Notes under the pieces: generated by a model | Told to the model about the DNA's origin: nothing | What the model saw: the letters and a program-made list of their open reading frames with translations, nothing else | Databases searched by the model: none | Part shown: positions 1 to 6,959 of the stretch, one piece after another | How the letters are laid out: the number at the start of each line of letters is the position of its first letter | How positions within the stretch are numbered: the stretch's first letter is position 1 | Assembly (NCBI GenBank): GCA_944321005.1 | Contig: CALUJT010000007.1 | Location: 1 to 21,274, forward strand | Source: an uncultured Atopobiaceae bacterium | GTDB lineage: Bacteria > Actinomycetota > Coriobacteriia > Coriobacteriales > Atopobiaceae | Length of the DNA: 21,274 nucleotides | Reading direction: 5' to 3' | Program-made: the position numbers and the translations under genes

Positions 1-201
1 GAGAAGCTCAGGGCGAAGGGGGCCGCCAAGGCCGAGCGGGAGGCGGAGAGGGCTGCCGAGCGCGAGGCTCGCGCGCGCGAGAAGCAGCAGGAGCAGATGA
101 TGAAGGGCCTCGGCAAGATCGCCGGCCAGATCTTTGGCACCTTCGGTCGCGAGGCCACGCGCCAGATCACCCGCAACCTCTTCGGAGGCCGCCGCCGCTA
201 G
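1..201 (+). CDS. HerA-like helicase/ATPase (DUF853), C-terminal end only
   Basis: The last 66 codons of a gene that starts outside the window, read in frame 1 to a TAG at 199-201. The visible peptide begins with an Ala/Glu/Arg/Lys-rich, probably coiled, stretch of about 30 residues. It then has a short conserved-looking tail (MMKGLGKIAGQIFGTFGREA, then TRQITRNLFGGRRR) that resembles the extreme C-terminus of DUF853 proteins such as E. coli YjgR, HerA/FtsK-superfamily ATPases of poorly known role. No ATPase motif lies in the window, so the call rests only on that tail. A long perfect palindrome begins 9 bases after the stop and may end transcription. Confidence 0.6.
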   Translation, partial: EKLRAKGAAKAEREAERAAEREARAREKQQEQMMKGLGKIAGQIFGTFGREATRQITRNLFGGRRR

Positions 202-210
202 GAGCGACAA

Positions 211-299
211 AGGGGACAGGGCCGACAAGGGGGACAGGGCTGTTTGTCATGGCAAGACCATGACAAACAGCCCTGTCCCCCTTGTCGGCCCTGTCCCCT
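211..299. repeat. Long perfect palindrome with GGGGACAGGG cores (REP-like element)
   Basis: The left arm 211-252 and right arm 258-299 are perfect 42-base reverse complements around a five-base loop (caaga). Each arm holds two copies of GGGGACAGGGC, one GACAAG and a TTTGTCATGG end next to the loop. It lies between the convergent HerA-like and YitT-like genes, 8 bases from the latter's stop, so a transcript from either side would fold into a very stable hairpin and it may act as a bidirectional terminator. It shares the GGGAC core and TTTGTC/GACAAA ends with elements at 11293 and 19936. It resembles REP-type palindromes, but no transposase is present. Confidence 0.85.
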
Positions 300-306
300 G
301 TCGGCG

Positions 307-1146
307 CTACGCTCGGCGCTTGAGCTGGCGCTCGCTCATCTCGCTCACCTCGGAGATGACCAGGAACGCCGCCGGGTCGACGGAAGTGATCATCTCGCGG
401 ATGGCCCAGAGCTTGCGTCGGGGAATCACGCTGAGCAGCGCCCTGCCCTCTAGGCGCGTGTAGCCCTGCTCGACGGGTATCACGGTGACGCCGGCGTCCT
501 GCTCGCCAAGGATGTTCTCGCGGATCCTCTCGTGCTCGGAGGAGAAGATGAGCAGCTGGACCTGCGAGCGGCCCATGACCATGACCCGGTTCATGACGAT
601 GGTGAGCAGCGTCAGGGAGAGCACGCCGAGCAGCACCTGCTCGAAGTTGGAGAAGGGGATCTGCCCGGCAATGACGCAGGCGTCGATCGCCCAGAGGAGG
701 GCCGAGACGCTGACGTGCGTGTGCCTGTGCGCAACGAGCGCGATGACGTCGCTGCCGCCCGTCGAGCCACCCGCGCGCAGGATGAGCCCCGCGCCCGCGC
801 CCATGAGGGTGCCGGCGCAGACGGCGGCGAGCATGGGGTCGCTGGTGAGCTGGTCCAGCGGGAGCGTCTCGAGGACGGACATGGCAAGCGGGTAGGCGAT
901 CGTGCTGAAGATGGTCGACGCCGCAAAGGACCGGCCCAGGAAGGCCGCCCCCAGTAGGAAGAGTGTCACGTTGATGACGAGCACCACGAGCGACAGGGGC
1001 AGCGGCGTCAGATGCGTGGCTATCAGCGCGATGCCGGTTGACCCGCCGAGCACGAGGCCGTGCGGGACTATGAAGCAGGTGACGGCAAGCGCAACGAGCA
1101 GGTTGCCGAGTCCCAGCGAGGCGATCTTGATCAGCTTGTGCGACAT
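307..1146 (-). CDS. YitT family membrane protein (DUF161 + DUF2179)
   Basis: A 279-residue integral membrane protein. Residues about 10-190 form several hydrophobic helices with the glycine-rich loops typical of the YitT_membrane domain (HGLVLGGSTGIALI near 34-47; LILRAGGSTGGSDVIAL near 125-141). Residues about 195-275 form the soluble C-terminal DUF2179 domain, with a GYTRLEGRALLSVIPRRKL core. The family's transport function is not known with certainty. I chose the ATG at 1144-1146 because GGAGGG lies just upstream and the family starts there; an open frame continues upstream without support. nth lies 56 bases upstream on the same strand, so the two may be co-transcribed. The stop sits 8 bases from the palindrome at 211-299. 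Confidence 0.85.
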   Translation of the reverse strand: MSHKLIKIASLGLGNLLVALAVTCFIVPHGLVLGGSTGIALIATHLTPLPLSLVVLVINVTLFLLGAAFLGRSFAASTIFSTIAYPLAMSVLETLPLDQLTSDPMLAAVCAGTLMGAGAGLILRAGGSTGGSDVIALVAHRHTHVSVSALLWAIDACVIAGQIPFSNFEQVLLGVLSLTLLTIVMNRVMVMGRSQVQLLIFSSEHERIRENILGEQDAGVTVIPVEQGYTRLEGRALLSVIPRRKLWAIREMITSVDPAAFLVISEVSEMSERQLKRRA

Positions 1147-1202
1147 GACCCTCCGTATCCGTGGGTCGGGGCGGTTCCCCCCGGCCCTCGTTCGTCGCGG
1201 AC

Positions 1203-1865
1203 CTAGCAGCGGTGCGCGCTCGGGCAGATGTCCTCGAGGACGCAGCCGTCGCACTTGGGGGAGCGCGCGGAGCAGGTGTCGCGGCCGTGCTTGATCCACT
1301 GGTGGTTGACCGGCCCCCAGAGTTCGCGGGGCAGCAGGCGAAGGAGGTCCTGCTCGGTCTTGAGGGGCTCCTTCTCGTGCGTCTTGGGGGAGAGCGCGAG
1401 GCGATGCGCTATGCGGTTGACGTGCGTGTCCACCGCGATCCCCTCCACGATTCCAAAGCCCACGTTCATGACGATGTTCGCGGTCTTGCGCCCCACGCCG
1501 GGAAGGCGAGTGAGCTCCTCCATCGTGTGCGGGACCTCGCCTCCGAAATCAGAGACGATCATCTGCGCGCACTCCACGCAGTGACGCGCCTTGGACTTGT
1601 AGAAGCCGAGGCTGCGGATGTACTCGGAGACCTCCTCCGGGGAGGCGGCGGCCATGGCCTCGGGTGTGGGAAAGCGCTCGAAGAGTGCCGGTGTGACCTT
1701 GTTGACCTGCGCGTCCGTGGTCTGAGCCGAGAGCAGGACGGCAATCGTCAGGCGAAAGGGGCTCTCGTGGTCGAGAAAGCACTCGACGGGGCCGTACTTC
1801 TCGTCAAGGCGACGGCACACCTCGACGGCGCGGTCGATCTTGGCCTGCTTGGTCTCTCGCGGCAT
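1203..1865 (-). CDS. nth: Endonuclease III, DNA glycosylase/AP lyase
   Basis: A 220-residue base-excision repair enzyme that removes oxidised pyrimidines and cleaves the AP site. The helix-hairpin-helix LPGVGRKTANIVMN spans residues 121-134 with the catalytic Lys127, and Asp146 sits in AVDTHVNRI. The C-terminal [4Fe-4S] ligands are Cys198, Cys205, Cys208 and Cys214 in the canonical C-x6-C-x2-C-x5-C spacing. Length matches the family. The ATG at 1863-1865 follows GGGAGGAG; the open frame upstream reaches into the divergent operator region and is not used. The gene is transcribed away from the HTH-aminotransferase gene and towards the YitT-like gene. Confidence 0.96.
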   Translation of the reverse strand: MPRETKQAKIDRAVEVCRRLDEKYGPVECFLDHESPFRLTIAVLLSAQTTDAQVNKVTPALFERFPTPEAMAAASPEEVSEYIRSLGFYKSKARHCVECAQMIVSDFGGEVPHTMEELTRLPGVGRKTANIVMNVGFGIVEGIAVDTHVNRIAHRLALSPKTHEKEPLKTEQDLLRLLPRELWGPVNHQWIKHGRDTCSARSPKCDGCVLEDICPSAHRC

Positions 1866-1951
1866 GTCGCTCCTCCCGCTCGACTTCGTGCGTACAGAAT
1901 GATGATAGCCCGTGCGGAGGGAGGCTCCTCCGTCTCGAAGGTTTTCGATGA

Positions 1952-2028
1952 GTTCAATTTGATTCTGTGGTAGAGTGCTTGCTATTGAACCCATGTCCGG
2001 TGGGTTCAATATAAGACTCAAATTGAAC
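1952..2028. promoter_or_regulatory. Multi-half-site operator/promoter ahead of the HTH-aminotransferase gene
   Basis: Four TTGAAC/GTTCAA half-sites lie in 77 bases: GTTCAA at 1952, TTGAAC at 1985, GTTCAA at 2004 and TTGAAC at 2023. The middle two belong to a perfect 10-bp inverted repeat, ATTGAACCCA (1984-1993) and TGGGTTCAAT (2001-2010), with a 7-base spacer. The outer two are a matching pair, GTTCAATTTGA (1952-1962) and TCAAATTGAAC (2018-2028). A plausible promoter overlaps it: TTGAAC at 1985 as -35 and AATATA at 2008 as -10, 17 bases apart. The natural candidate ligand is the HTH domain of the gene that starts 15 bases downstream, so autoregulation is inferred. Confidence 0.65.
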
Positions 2029-2042
2029 CTCGAGGAGTCCCG

Positions 2043-3557
2043 ATGGACGGAACGACCTTCGCCAGCCGCCTGCGGCAGGCCATGGCCGAGAAGAGCCTCA
2101 AGCAGTCAGATCTCATCCACATGGCCGCCGCGCAGGGCGAGAAGCTCGGGAAGAGCCAGGTCAGCCAGTATGTGAGCGGCAAGGTCGTGCCGCGCGCCAA
2201 CGTGATGCGCCTCCTTTCCTCGGTCCTTGGCGTCGACGAGGCCTGGCTCGCTGCCGGGGAGGGGCGGCGAGCTTCCGCGCGGCCTGAGACCGCCCCCACC
2301 GTTTCGTCAAGCAGCGCAACCACGAAGAGGAGCACCACCATGCGAGAGTTCAAGAAGTCCACCAAGCTCGACAACGTTCTCTATGACGTGCGCGGTCCCG
2401 TGGCCGACGAGGCCGCCCGCATGGAGGACGAGGGCACGCGCATCCTCAAGCTCAACATTGGCAACCCCGCCCCGTTTGGCTTCCGCACCCCGGACGAGGT
2501 GGTCTACGACATGCGCCAGCAGCTCCCGGAGTGCGAGGGCTACTCGGACTCGCGCGGCCTCTTCTCCGCGCGCAAGGCCATCATGCAGTACGCCCAGCTC
2601 AAGCACCTCCCCAACGTGACCATGGACGGCATCTACACGGGCAACGGCGTCTCCGAGCTCATCCAGCTCTGCATGAACGCGCTGCTTGACACCGGGGACG
2701 AGATTCTCATCCCCAGCCCGGACTACCCGCTCTGGACCGCGTGCGCCACGCTCGCCGGCGGCACTCCCGTGCACTACCTCTGCGACGAGCAGGCCGAGTG
2801 GACGCCCGACCTCTCGGACATCGAGTCAAAGGTCACGAGCAACACCAAGGCCATCGTCATCATCAACCCCAACAACCCCACGGGTGCCGTCTACCCGCGC
2901 GAGGTGCTCGAGCAGATCGTGGAGATCGCGCGACGCCACCAGCTCATGATCTTCTCCGACGAGATCTACGACCGCCTGTGCATGGACGGCCACGAGCACA
3001 TCTCCATCGCCTCCCTCGCCCCCGACCTGCCGTGCGTCACCTTCTCGGGCCTCTCCAAGTCCCACATGGTGGCGGGCTACCGCATTGGCTGGATGATCCT
3101 CTCCGGCAACAAGCGCTGCATGCGCGACTTCATCTACGGCATCAACATGCTCTCCAACATGCGCCTGTGCTCCAACGTGCCCGCCCAGTCCATCGTGCAG
3201 ACGGCGCTCGGCGGCTACCAGAGCGTGGAGCGCTACGTCGAGCCGGGCGGTCGCGTCTACGAGCAGCGCAACTACGTCTACGAGGCCCTCAATGCCATTG
3301 ACGGCATCACCGCCGTCAAGCCCAAGGCGGCGTTCTACATCTTCCCCAAGATCGACGTGAAGAAGTTCAACATCACGGACGACGAGCAGTTCGCCCTTGA
3401 CCTGCTGCACGAGAAGCACATCCTCATCACGCGCGGCGGCGGCTTCAACTGGGCGGAGCCCGACCACTTCCGCATCGTCTACCTGCCGCGCATGGAGGTG
3501 CTGCGCGAGGCGATGACCGACCTGGCGGACTTCTTCGCGCACTATCGCCAGGCCTAG
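2043..3557 (+). CDS. Cro/CI-type HTH fused to AlaA-type PLP aminotransferase
   Basis: A 504-residue protein in two parts. Residues about 8-70 form an XRE/Cro-CI helix-turn-helix (core QSDLIHMAAAQG, then KSQVSQYVSGKVVPRANVM). After a Ser/Thr/Ala-rich linker, residues 100-504 are a full fold-type I aminotransferase very like E. coli AlaA (glutamate-pyruvate transaminase). The NPNNPTG motif is at about 275-281, SDEIYD at about 305-310, the PLP lysine Lys339 in SGLSKSHMVAGYRIGW, and the carboxylate-binding Arg at about 477 in HFRIV. An internal ATG at 2340-2342 (residue 100), preceded by GAGGAG, could start a free 405-residue enzyme. The expected reaction is alanine/pyruvate-glutamate transamination. 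The fused HTH suggests metabolite-linked regulation in the style of MocR proteins, which use a GntR domain instead. The start follows CGAGGAGTCCCG. Confidence 0.9.
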   Translation: MDGTTFASRLRQAMAEKSLKQSDLIHMAAAQGEKLGKSQVSQYVSGKVVPRANVMRLLSSVLGVDEAWLAAGEGRRASARPETAPTVSSSSATTKRSTTMREFKKSTKLDNVLYDVRGPVADEAARMEDEGTRILKLNIGNPAPFGFRTPDEVVYDMRQQLPECEGYSDSRGLFSARKAIMQYAQLKHLPNVTMDGIYTGNGVSELIQLCMNALLDTGDEILIPSPDYPLWTACATLAGGTPVHYLCDEQAEWTPDLSDIESKVTSNTKAIVIINPNNPTGAVYPREVLEQIVEIARRHQLMIFSDEIYDRLCMDGHEHISIASLAPDLPCVTFSGLSKSHMVAGYRIGWMILSGNKRCMRDFIYGINMLSNMRLCSNVPAQSIVQTALGGYQSVERYVEPGGRVYEQRNYVYEALNAIDGITAVKPKAAFYIFPKIDVKKFNITDDEQFALDLLHEKHILITRGGGFNWAEPDHFRIVYLPRMEVLREAMTDLADFFAHYRQA

Positions 3558-3565
3558 TCTGCTGC

Positions 3566-3608
3566 GGCGGCGAGGGCGGAGCCATGACGACGCTCCGCCC
3601 TCGCCGTC
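3566..3608. terminator. Bidirectional hairpin between convergent genes
   Basis: A GC-rich stem: CGGCGAGGGCGGAGC (3568-3582) pairs perfectly with GCTCCGCCCTCGCCG (3592-3606) around a nine-base loop, and two further bases extend it. It starts 8 bases after the aminotransferase stop and ends 7 bases before the stop of the convergent yolD-like gene. There is no clear T-run, so the terminator call rests on stem strength and position. Confidence 0.65.
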
Positions 3609-3614
3609 ACGCCG

Positions 3615-3941
3615 TCATAGCTGCTCGATGCTCCAGACGTCGTCGAAGGAGATGCGCTCGCGCGCGATAGAGAGGGTGCGGTGCTCCGGCTCCACGCCGC
3701 TCACCACGCCCGTCCGGGTTGCGTAGGCGACGCCGTCGTAGTGGGTCACGCGCACGAGCTGGCCGCGTTTGAGGCGCGAGAGCTCCGTCGATATGCGCTC
3801 CGCGTCCTCCTCCCCGGGGTCGCGTCGCGGCTCGCAGACGCGCTCCCTCCTGCGCACGAGATCGTAGTAGCCGGTGAGCGCGGCAAACGGCATGAACTGC
3901 GCGGCCCGCTCCGCGCGGCGCCCCGCGTCCCGGCTACTCAT
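3615..3941 (-). CDS. YolD-like protein
   Basis: A 108-residue soluble protein of the YolD-like family. The N-terminal signature RAAQFMPFAALTGYYDLVRRR and a C-terminal beta-rich half (LVRVTHYDGVAYATRTGVVSGV, then ISFDDVWSIEQL) are visible. Family members sit beside Y-family polymerases (for example B. subtilis YqjX/YqjW and YolD/UvrX) and are thought to work with them; the mechanism is not established. The ATG at 3939-3941 overlaps the end of the polymerase gene by 8 bases and has GGAGGT a few bases upstream inside that gene, so translation is probably coupled. A second ATG 30 bases upstream has no such site. Confidence 0.85.
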   Translation of the reverse strand: MSSRDAGRRAERAAQFMPFAALTGYYDLVRRRERVCEPRRDPGEEDAERISTELSRLKRGQLVRVTHYDGVAYATRTGVVSGVEPEHRTLSIARERISFDDVWSIEQL

Positions 3942-5262
3942 GGTGACCTCCGACCTGCTGATTTCTCTCACGTGCCGTTGCCTCGGGCCTCAGGCTGATT
4001 CCGCGCACGAGCGCGTTCTTGCCAAACCTGCGCTTCACGGCCATCGTGGCACGGGCGAGGCTCTTCTCGGCGGTGTCTGCCGCGGGGTCGGAGAAGAGCG
4101 AGAGCTCCGCGTACTCCTCCGGCACGAGCTCGCCCACGGCTATGTTGACGCGCCTGATGGCGCGGTTGGGGTCCACGATCTCGGCATAGAGGGCCAGAAA
4201 CGCCGCGGTGAGCGTCTCGCGCGAGCTGGTGGCCTCGACGAGCTTGCGCGAGGCGTTGGCGCCCTCTCCGTGCCGGCCGACCACGCGCGTCCCGTGCTCG
4301 CCCGTGAAGGTCTGCGCCCGCCCGCCCGTCTCGCCAACGTCCGCTCGCCCGTGTGCGTATCCCACGAAGAGGGAGACGTGGCTGCAGACCAGGCCCTTGT
4401 CAACGAGGTCGAGCACGAGGCCGTCCACCATCTCGCGCAGGATGGTGGCCGCCTCCTCGAAGCTGTAGTCGCGCATGAGGACCTGCCCGGAGCCCATGGA
4501 GTGCGCGCGCGGGCGGTACGCGTGAATCTCCGCCATGGTACAGGGCTCGATCCCCCAGGCATGGTCTATGAGCAGCTCGGCGTTGATGCCAAACTCGTCG
4601 TAGAGCGCCCGCTCGTCCAGCAGGGCCACGCCGCCCATGTCGTGCGCCCCCATGCGGGCGAGCCTCCGCGCGATGCCCGGCCCTATGCCCCAGATGTCCG
4701 TGATGGGCCGGTGGGGCCAGATGAGGCACTTGTAGCGCTCCTCGTCCAGCTCGCCGATGTGGTCCTCCACGTGCTTGGCCGTTATGTCGAGCGCCACCTT
4801 GGCGAGAAAGAGGTTGGTGCCCACCCCCGCGGTGGCGCACACGCCCGTCTCCCGGAGCACAAGGTCCATGAGCATCGTGGCGAGCTCGCGGGGCGTCTTG
4901 CCATAGAGGTCAAGGTAGGGGGTCACATCTATGAAGCACTCGTCGATGGAGTAGACGTGGATGTCCTCCGGCGAGAAGTACCTCAGGTAGAGCTCGTAGA
5001 TGTCTGCGGACACCTCCATGTAGCGGCGCATGCGCGGAGGCGCCATCTCGTAGTCGATGCCCCCGGGAATCTCGAAGACGCGACAGCGGTTGCGCACCCC
5101 CAGCGCCTTCATGGCCGGGGAGATGGCGAGACAGATGGTCTTGGGCCCGCGCGTGGGATCTGCCACCACGAGACGGTGCTCGAAGGGGTCCTTCCCGCGG
5201 TCTACGCATTCGACGGAGGCGTAGAAGCACTTGAGGTCTATGCAGAGATAGCTGCGCTCCAT
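3934..5262 (-). CDS. Y-family translesion DNA polymerase (UmuC/DinB/YqjW type)
   Basis: A 442-residue lesion-bypass polymerase. The palm carries Asp9 in LCIDLKCFYASVEC and Asp107/Glu108 in YSIDECFIDV, the metal-binding residues. The steric region SPAMKALGVRNRCRVFEIP is at about 48-66. The helix-hairpin-helix thumb follows (DIWGIGPGIARRLARMGAHD), then a little-finger region to the end. The YolD-like gene overlaps its 3' end, the arrangement of the B. subtilis uvrX/yqjW type rather than DinB (Pol IV). I favour the ATG at 5260-5262 because GGGGAGGGG lies right before it and family N-termini begin here. An in-frame ATG at 5307 would add 15 residues and is preceded by GAGAAGAAC, but it lies inside a LexA-like box. 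Confidence 0.92.
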   Translation of the reverse strand: MERSYLCIDLKCFYASVECVDRGKDPFEHRLVVADPTRGPKTICLAISPAMKALGVRNRCRVFEIPGGIDYEMAPPRMRRYMEVSADIYELYLRYFSPEDIHVYSIDECFIDVTPYLDLYGKTPRELATMLMDLVLRETGVCATAGVGTNLFLAKVALDITAKHVEDHIGELDEERYKCLIWPHRPITDIWGIGPGIARRLARMGAHDMGGVALLDERALYDEFGINAELLIDHAWGIEPCTMAEIHAYRPRAHSMGSGQVLMRDYSFEEAATILREMVDGLVLDLVDKGLVCSHVSLFVGYAHGRADVGETGGRAQTFTGEHGTRVVGRHGEGANASRKLVEATSSRETLTAAFLALYAEIVDPNRAIRRVNIAVGELVPEEYAELSLFSDPAADTAEKSLARATMAVKRRFGKNALVRGISLRPEATARERNQQVGGHHE

Positions 5263-5298
5263 CGCCCCTCCCCACGTTCGCTGCCCGTCGCTTGGTAC

Positions 5299-5312
5299 CA
5301 AACACATGTTCT
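5299..5312 (-). promoter_or_regulatory. Candidate LexA (SOS) box upstream of the Y-family polymerase
   Basis: On the - strand the site reads AGAACATGTGTTTG. Its inner twelve bases fit the Gram-positive LexA/DinR core GAACRNRYGTTY at every position; only the two outer bases differ from the published B. subtilis consensus CGAACRNRYGTTYC. It lies about 37 bases upstream of the preferred start at 5262. SOS control of this polymerase class is well known, so the match makes functional sense, but no promoter hexamers are obvious. If translation instead began at 5307 the box would overlap the start codon. Confidence 0.5.
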
Positions 5313-5392
5313 TCTCGTTGCTCCATGATGCTCCTTTGACCGGGCGCGGGTCAGCGTAGATTTGCTCGTCACAAATACTGCAACACTTGTTC

Positions 5393-5401
5393 TGGTATAG
5401 T
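5393..5401 (+). promoter_or_regulatory. Extended -10 promoter for thpR
   Basis: TGG followed by TATAGT (5396-5401) makes a TGn extended -10 element 22 bases before the thpR start. No good -35 lies at the usual distance. An imperfect palindrome, ACAAATACTGCAACACTTGT at 5371-5390, occupies the -35 position and could be an operator. Confidence 0.45.
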
Positions 5402-5423
5402 GGCGAGAAGGACGGGAGGGAGC

Positions 5424-5966
5424 ATGCGGGCGTTCATAGCCATAGAGCTGCCGGAGGCGTTTGCGGATGAGGTCGCGGAGCTTGCTCGCGGGCTCGAGGC
5501 CGTCTGTGCGGGTCGCTTTGTCTTGGCCGAGAGCCACCATCTCACGCTGGCGTTTCTTGGCGAGGTGGGGGAGGCTGAGGCACGCTCGGCCATGGCGGCG
5601 CTCGACGCGGCGTGCGCGGACGCGGCTCCCGTGCCGCTGCGCGCGACGGGCCTCGGAACCTTTGGGCGCCCGCGTGACGCGACGCTCTGGCTGGGCATCG
5701 AGAGGGATCCGCGGCTCATAGCACTTGCCGACCGCGTGCGCGAGGAGCTCTCCGCCCGCGGGCTTGCCTATGACGAGAAGGACTTCCTGCCGCACGTCAC
5801 TCTCGCCCGACGGGTCCGCGTGCCCCGCGGGGCCCTGGGGGACCTGGCGTTCCCGCTTCCCGACGAGGCGACGCGCGTCACCCTCTTTCGGAGCATCCTC
5901 GAGCCGGACGGTGCCCGCTACAAGCCCCTCTACTCTGCGAGGCTGGGCGAGGGCGGCCGAGCCTGA
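5424..5966 (+). CDS. thpR: RNA 2',3'-cyclic phosphodiesterase (2H phosphoesterase)
   Basis: A 180-residue protein of the LigT/ThpR family, first described as 2'-5' RNA ligase. The two H-x-T/S catalytic motifs are visible: SHHLTLAFLG with His39/Thr41 and LPHVTLARR with His124/Thr126. The N-terminal MRAFIAIELPE is also characteristic. It hydrolyses 2',3'-cyclic phosphate ends of RNA; its physiological role in bacteria is unclear. The ATG at 5424 follows GGGAGGGAGC. It is monocistronic, divergent from the Y-polymerase and convergent with the CwlM-like gene 49 bases beyond its stop. A GC-rich imperfect hairpin (about 5980-6009) lies in that gap but lacks a T-run. Confidence 0.92.
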   Translation: MRAFIAIELPEAFADEVAELARGLEAVCAGRFVLAESHHLTLAFLGEVGEAEARSAMAALDAACADAAPVPLRATGLGTFGRPRDATLWLGIERDPRLIALADRVREELSARGLAYDEKDFLPHVTLARRVRVPRGALGDLAFPLPDEATRVTLFRSILEPDGARYKPLYSARLGEGGRA

Positions 5967-6015
5967 CGGTTTTGACGGTCTGGCCCGGGCAATCTGTCAG
6001 GCCGGGCAGAAAAGG

Positions 6016-6927
6016 CTACTGCTCGATGCCCTCGAAGGCGGCGCAGATCGCGTCGAGCAGGAGCACCGCATAGGTCTGGGCGTCGCCCATGGTGAAGGCG
6101 CCGGTACCCACGGGGACCTCGATGCGGGCCGCGGGAGGCGTGGCCGTGGAGCTCTGGATGGCGGTGCGCAGGCGCAGCGGCAGGGTGTCGAAGTCGTCAA
6201 GCATGACGTTGCCCAGGCCGGAGGCTACGTTCTCGGGCTGGGGCTTGGTGGAGAGCTCCACGAGCGCGCCGGTCGTGGCGTCCGCGCGGCTGTCCACGAG
6301 CTCGAGGCCGCAGTCGTCCACCGTCGCGTGGGCGAGGTTCCAGATGCGCCCGGCGATGTTGCGGGAGATGGGGTCGTCCGCGGTGATGGAGATGTGCGCG
6401 GTCTCCAGCACGCTCGCGGCGCGCGCGAAGCCCATGCCGCCCATGGGGTGGGGGCCCGCCGCCGGCTTGCCGGCCCAGACGTGCTTGAGGCGCTCGATGG
6501 CGTCAAAGGTGTCGGGGAACGCCATGCCGTCCGCGAGGACGCCGATGCTCTCCTGGAAGAGCTTGACGGCGGCCTCGGTGTGCACGCCATAGACGCCGTC
6601 CGGCTCGCCGCAGGAGAAGCCCAGGATGTTGAGGCGCTCCTGGAGCTGGCGCACGTCGTTGCCGTGGAAGTTGGGGAGACGGAGGTAGAGGGTCCTGTCG
6701 CCCAGCTGGTAGCACTCGTCCACGAGCGCCATCCAGGTGGCGGTGTCGACCTCGTCCCCCAGCTGGAGGCCGTGGTCCAGACGGAAGCGAGCCACGGCAG
6801 TGGCGGTGGACCGCCCGAAGGACTTCTGATCGAGCTCGGCCTGGTCTATCTCGTAGCCGAGCGAGCACAGACGCTCCTGGATGTCCTCGACGGCGCTTCC
6901 CGCCGCTCCCTCACGAATTGCTTCCAT
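6016..6927 (-). CDS. CwlM-like protein: two peptidoglycan-binding repeats plus degenerate amidase domain
   Basis: A 303-residue protein without a signal peptide or membrane segment. Two PG_binding_1 repeats are clear: about 9-70 (AVEDIQERLCSLGYEIDQ through AVARFRLDHGLQLGDEVDTA) and about 92-145 (DVRQLQERLNILGFSCGEPD, then TEAAVKLFQESIGVLADG). The link between them (YQLGDRTLYLRLPNFHG) matches mycobacterial CwlM closely. From about 165 to the end the fold resembles a shortened Amidase_3 domain, ending AARIEVPVGTGAF...LLLDAICAAFEGI, but the DPGHGG zinc-histidine motif and the later zinc histidine are missing. I infer a catalytically dead amidase, perhaps a regulator or scaffold as CwlM is for MurA. 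It follows the polyprenyl synthase by 32 bases and has AGGAGA before its ATG. Confidence 0.75.
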   Translation of the reverse strand: MEAIREGAAGSAVEDIQERLCSLGYEIDQAELDQKSFGRSTATAVARFRLDHGLQLGDEVDTATWMALVDECYQLGDRTLYLRLPNFHGNDVRQLQERLNILGFSCGEPDGVYGVHTEAAVKLFQESIGVLADGMAFPDTFDAIERLKHVWAGKPAAGPHPMGGMGFARAASVLETAHISITADDPISRNIAGRIWNLAHATVDDCGLELVDSRADATTGALVELSTKPQPENVASGLGNVMLDDFDTLPLRLRTAIQSSTATPPAARIEVPVGTGAFTMGDAQTYAVLLLDAICAAFEGIEQ

Positions 6928-6959
6928 CGTCTCTCCTGTGACAGGTGGGGCGGGGCCGG

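Noticed and set aside
4910-5326. ATG at 5326 with AAAGGAG upstream, opening a 138-codon - strand frame
   Set aside because: The frame runs out of phase through the polymerase gene with low-complexity sequence. A short leader peptide remains possible but unsupported.
3874-5328. A 484-codon + strand frame
   Set aside because: Antisense to the Y-family polymerase; no domain resemblance.
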